Shown: piece by piece, positions 5,141 to 6,055 of the stretch
Position numbering within the stretch: the stretch's first letter is position 1
Layout of the letters: each line of letters starts with the position of its first letter
NCBI GenBank assembly: GCA_002424365.1
Contig: DIRQ01000101.1
Coordinates: 1 to 6,055 of the forward strand
Source: Syntrophomonas sp. UBA5432
GTDB taxonomy: Bacteria > Bacillota > Syntrophomonadia > Syntrophomonadales > Syntrophomonadaceae
Length of the DNA stretch: 6,055 bases
Direction: 5' to 3'
Notes under the pieces: generated by a model
Database searches by the model: none
What the model was told of the DNA's origin: nothing
What the model saw: only the letters and a program-made list of their open reading frames with translations
Position numbers and translations under genes: made by a program

Positions 5141-6055
5141 ATGAACGCTATTACCGGCCAAATTCAGCATTTTATTGAAGATCTTCGAGGGGCAGGTATA
5201 TCGGTTAGTCCTGGATCAATGGAAGAATGCTATCGTTCCTTGCTTTTAACCGACTGGTCAAGCGAGGTGGTATTCTATACTACCCTGTTTTGTACCTTAC
5301 TCAAGGAATCGGCCTTTATTGCCATTTTTGAAGAGATTTATAATAAACATTTTCATTCTTTCACAACAAACCAACCCGAATTGGAGGAAGAATTCAGGCG
5401 ATTGAGTGCTATTACCTTGAATATTATTGGTTTCGGTCAAGCCAACAGTGGAAAAAAACCTGACCAGGAGGAAAAGGAGAACAATAGTCACCGAAGCTAC
5501 CAACGCCGGATGGATTCAAAAAACCCTCATAAAGACTTATTCACATTGGACTTCTATACTGCAACCTACTCAGCCTCTGTTGAGGATATCCGAAAAATGG
5601 AGCAACTCATTCCTCTGCTCGGTAAACGGATGGCATCAAAAATGATTATAAAGAAACGACGCCACCAGACGGGGAATTTTGATTTCCGTCGGACTATGCG
5701 TACCAGTATGAGTACAGGCGGGGTTCCGGTGGAGATTATGGTTAAGAAGAAGATCCGTGAAAAACCGGTAATATTCGCACTCTGTGATGTTTCCTGGTCA
5801 TGTCTGCATTTCAGCTACTTTTCTTTAAGTCTGGTTTACCTGCTGGAAAAATTCTATCGCCAGGTAAGAAGTTTTGCTTTCATAGACGAAACCGATGAGA
5901 TAACTTCCCTAATTAAAAGGGAATCCTATAACCATTTGAGGCCAAAAGTATTAACTGAAGCAAATGTCTGTGGAAATAGCGGCTATACTAACTATGGGCA
6001 ATCCTTGAGCTCATTTTATAATCAGTACGGTAAAGATTTGTCCCATAAGGCTTAT
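5141..6055 (+). CDS. CoxE-like VWA-domain protein (3' end beyond window)
   Basis: The frame from ATG 5141 stays open for 305 codons to the last base. GGAGGT at 5129-5134 is a near-ideal ribosome binding site 6 bases upstream. The N-terminal 130 residues are helical and start MNAITGQIQHFIEDLRGAGI, like CoxE proteins. A family signature RRTMRTSMSTGGVP (183-196) and a basic linker lead into the VWA domain. Its metal-ion-dependent adhesion site (MIDAS) keeps Asp216, Ser218 and Ser220 in CDVSWSC and Thr283 in SGYTNYGQSL, so metal binding is probably retained. The usual DVSGSM is altered to DVSWSC. The remaining metal-site Asp and the C-terminus lie past the edge. CoxE-like proteins act in the cytoplasm with a MoxR ATPase to mature or activate a client enzyme, for example in loading the Mo-Cu site of CO dehydrogenase. 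The family call is secure; the specific role is not known. Confidence 0.9.
   Translation, partial: MNAITGQIQHFIEDLRGAGISVSPGSMEECYRSLLLTDWSSEVVFYTTLFCTLLKESAFIAIFEEIYNKHFHSFTTNQPELEEEFRRLSAITLNIIGFGQANSGKKPDQEEKENNSHRSYQRRMDSKNPHKDLFTLDFYTATYSASVEDIRKMEQLIPLLGKRMASKMIIKKRRHQTGNFDFRRTMRTSMSTGGVPVEIMVKKKIREKPVIFALCDVSWSCLHFSYFSLSLVYLLEKFYRQVRSFAFIDETDEITSLIKRESYNHLRPKVLTEANVCGNSGYTNYGQSLSSFYNQYGKDLSHKAY

Noticed and set aside
5427..5645. Plus-strand open frame of 72 codons
   Set aside because: It is an out-of-frame shadow of the CoxE-like gene, which reads openly from 5141 through this interval to the window end. No frameshift is needed to explain the region.

Overview
The window reads as moderately AT-rich chromosomal DNA of an anaerobic Firmicute, probably class Clostridia. 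A Syntrophomonas-like member would fit the protein styles, but this is inference from familiarity and not a database result. Every supported gene is on the + strand. Shine-Dalgarno sites are strong, promoters look like the housekeeping sigma-A type, and hairpin-plus-T-tract terminators separate the transcription units.

Region by region: (1) 1-1698 holds a complete or nearly complete methyl-accepting chemotaxis receptor, closed by a perfect 17-bp-stem terminator (1728-1767). (2) 1777-3343 is a two-gene unit. It has its own TTGACA/TAAAAT promoter, a 90-residue coiled-coil protein, a membrane-anchored HtrA/DegP-type serine protease with one PDZ domain (best start 2135), and a second terminator (3317-3343). 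(3) 3391-4007 is a PadR-family repressor gene with an excellent promoter; a 14-bp perfect palindrome lies over the -10 box and is a candidate autoregulatory operator. (4) 4008-4265 contains no intact gene. It holds a 31-codon open frame that resembles the N-terminus of a metallo-beta-lactamase-fold hydrolase, then shifted-frame remnants, best read as a decayed gene. It ends in a hairpin that overlaps the ribosome binding site of the next gene. (5) 4266 to the window end encodes a MoxR-type AAA+ ATPase, then a CoxE-like von Willebrand factor A (VWA) protein that runs open off the window edge (305 codons visible).

How the parts work together: the receptor belongs to chemotaxis signalling, and the coiled-coil/HtrA pair looks like an envelope protein-quality unit. 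The MoxR ATPase and VWA protein are the classic partners of a chaperone or metallocofactor-insertion machine; the best-known case is CoxD/CoxE in CO dehydrogenase maturation. The target here is not visible. No terminator separates padR from the MoxR/VWA pair, so PadR may also influence it.

I found no mobile element, CRISPR array, tRNA or rRNA. The least conventional parts are the decayed segment with its leader hairpin and the unusual MIDAS motif (DVSWS) of the VWA protein. I do not see clear evidence of a wholly new system.
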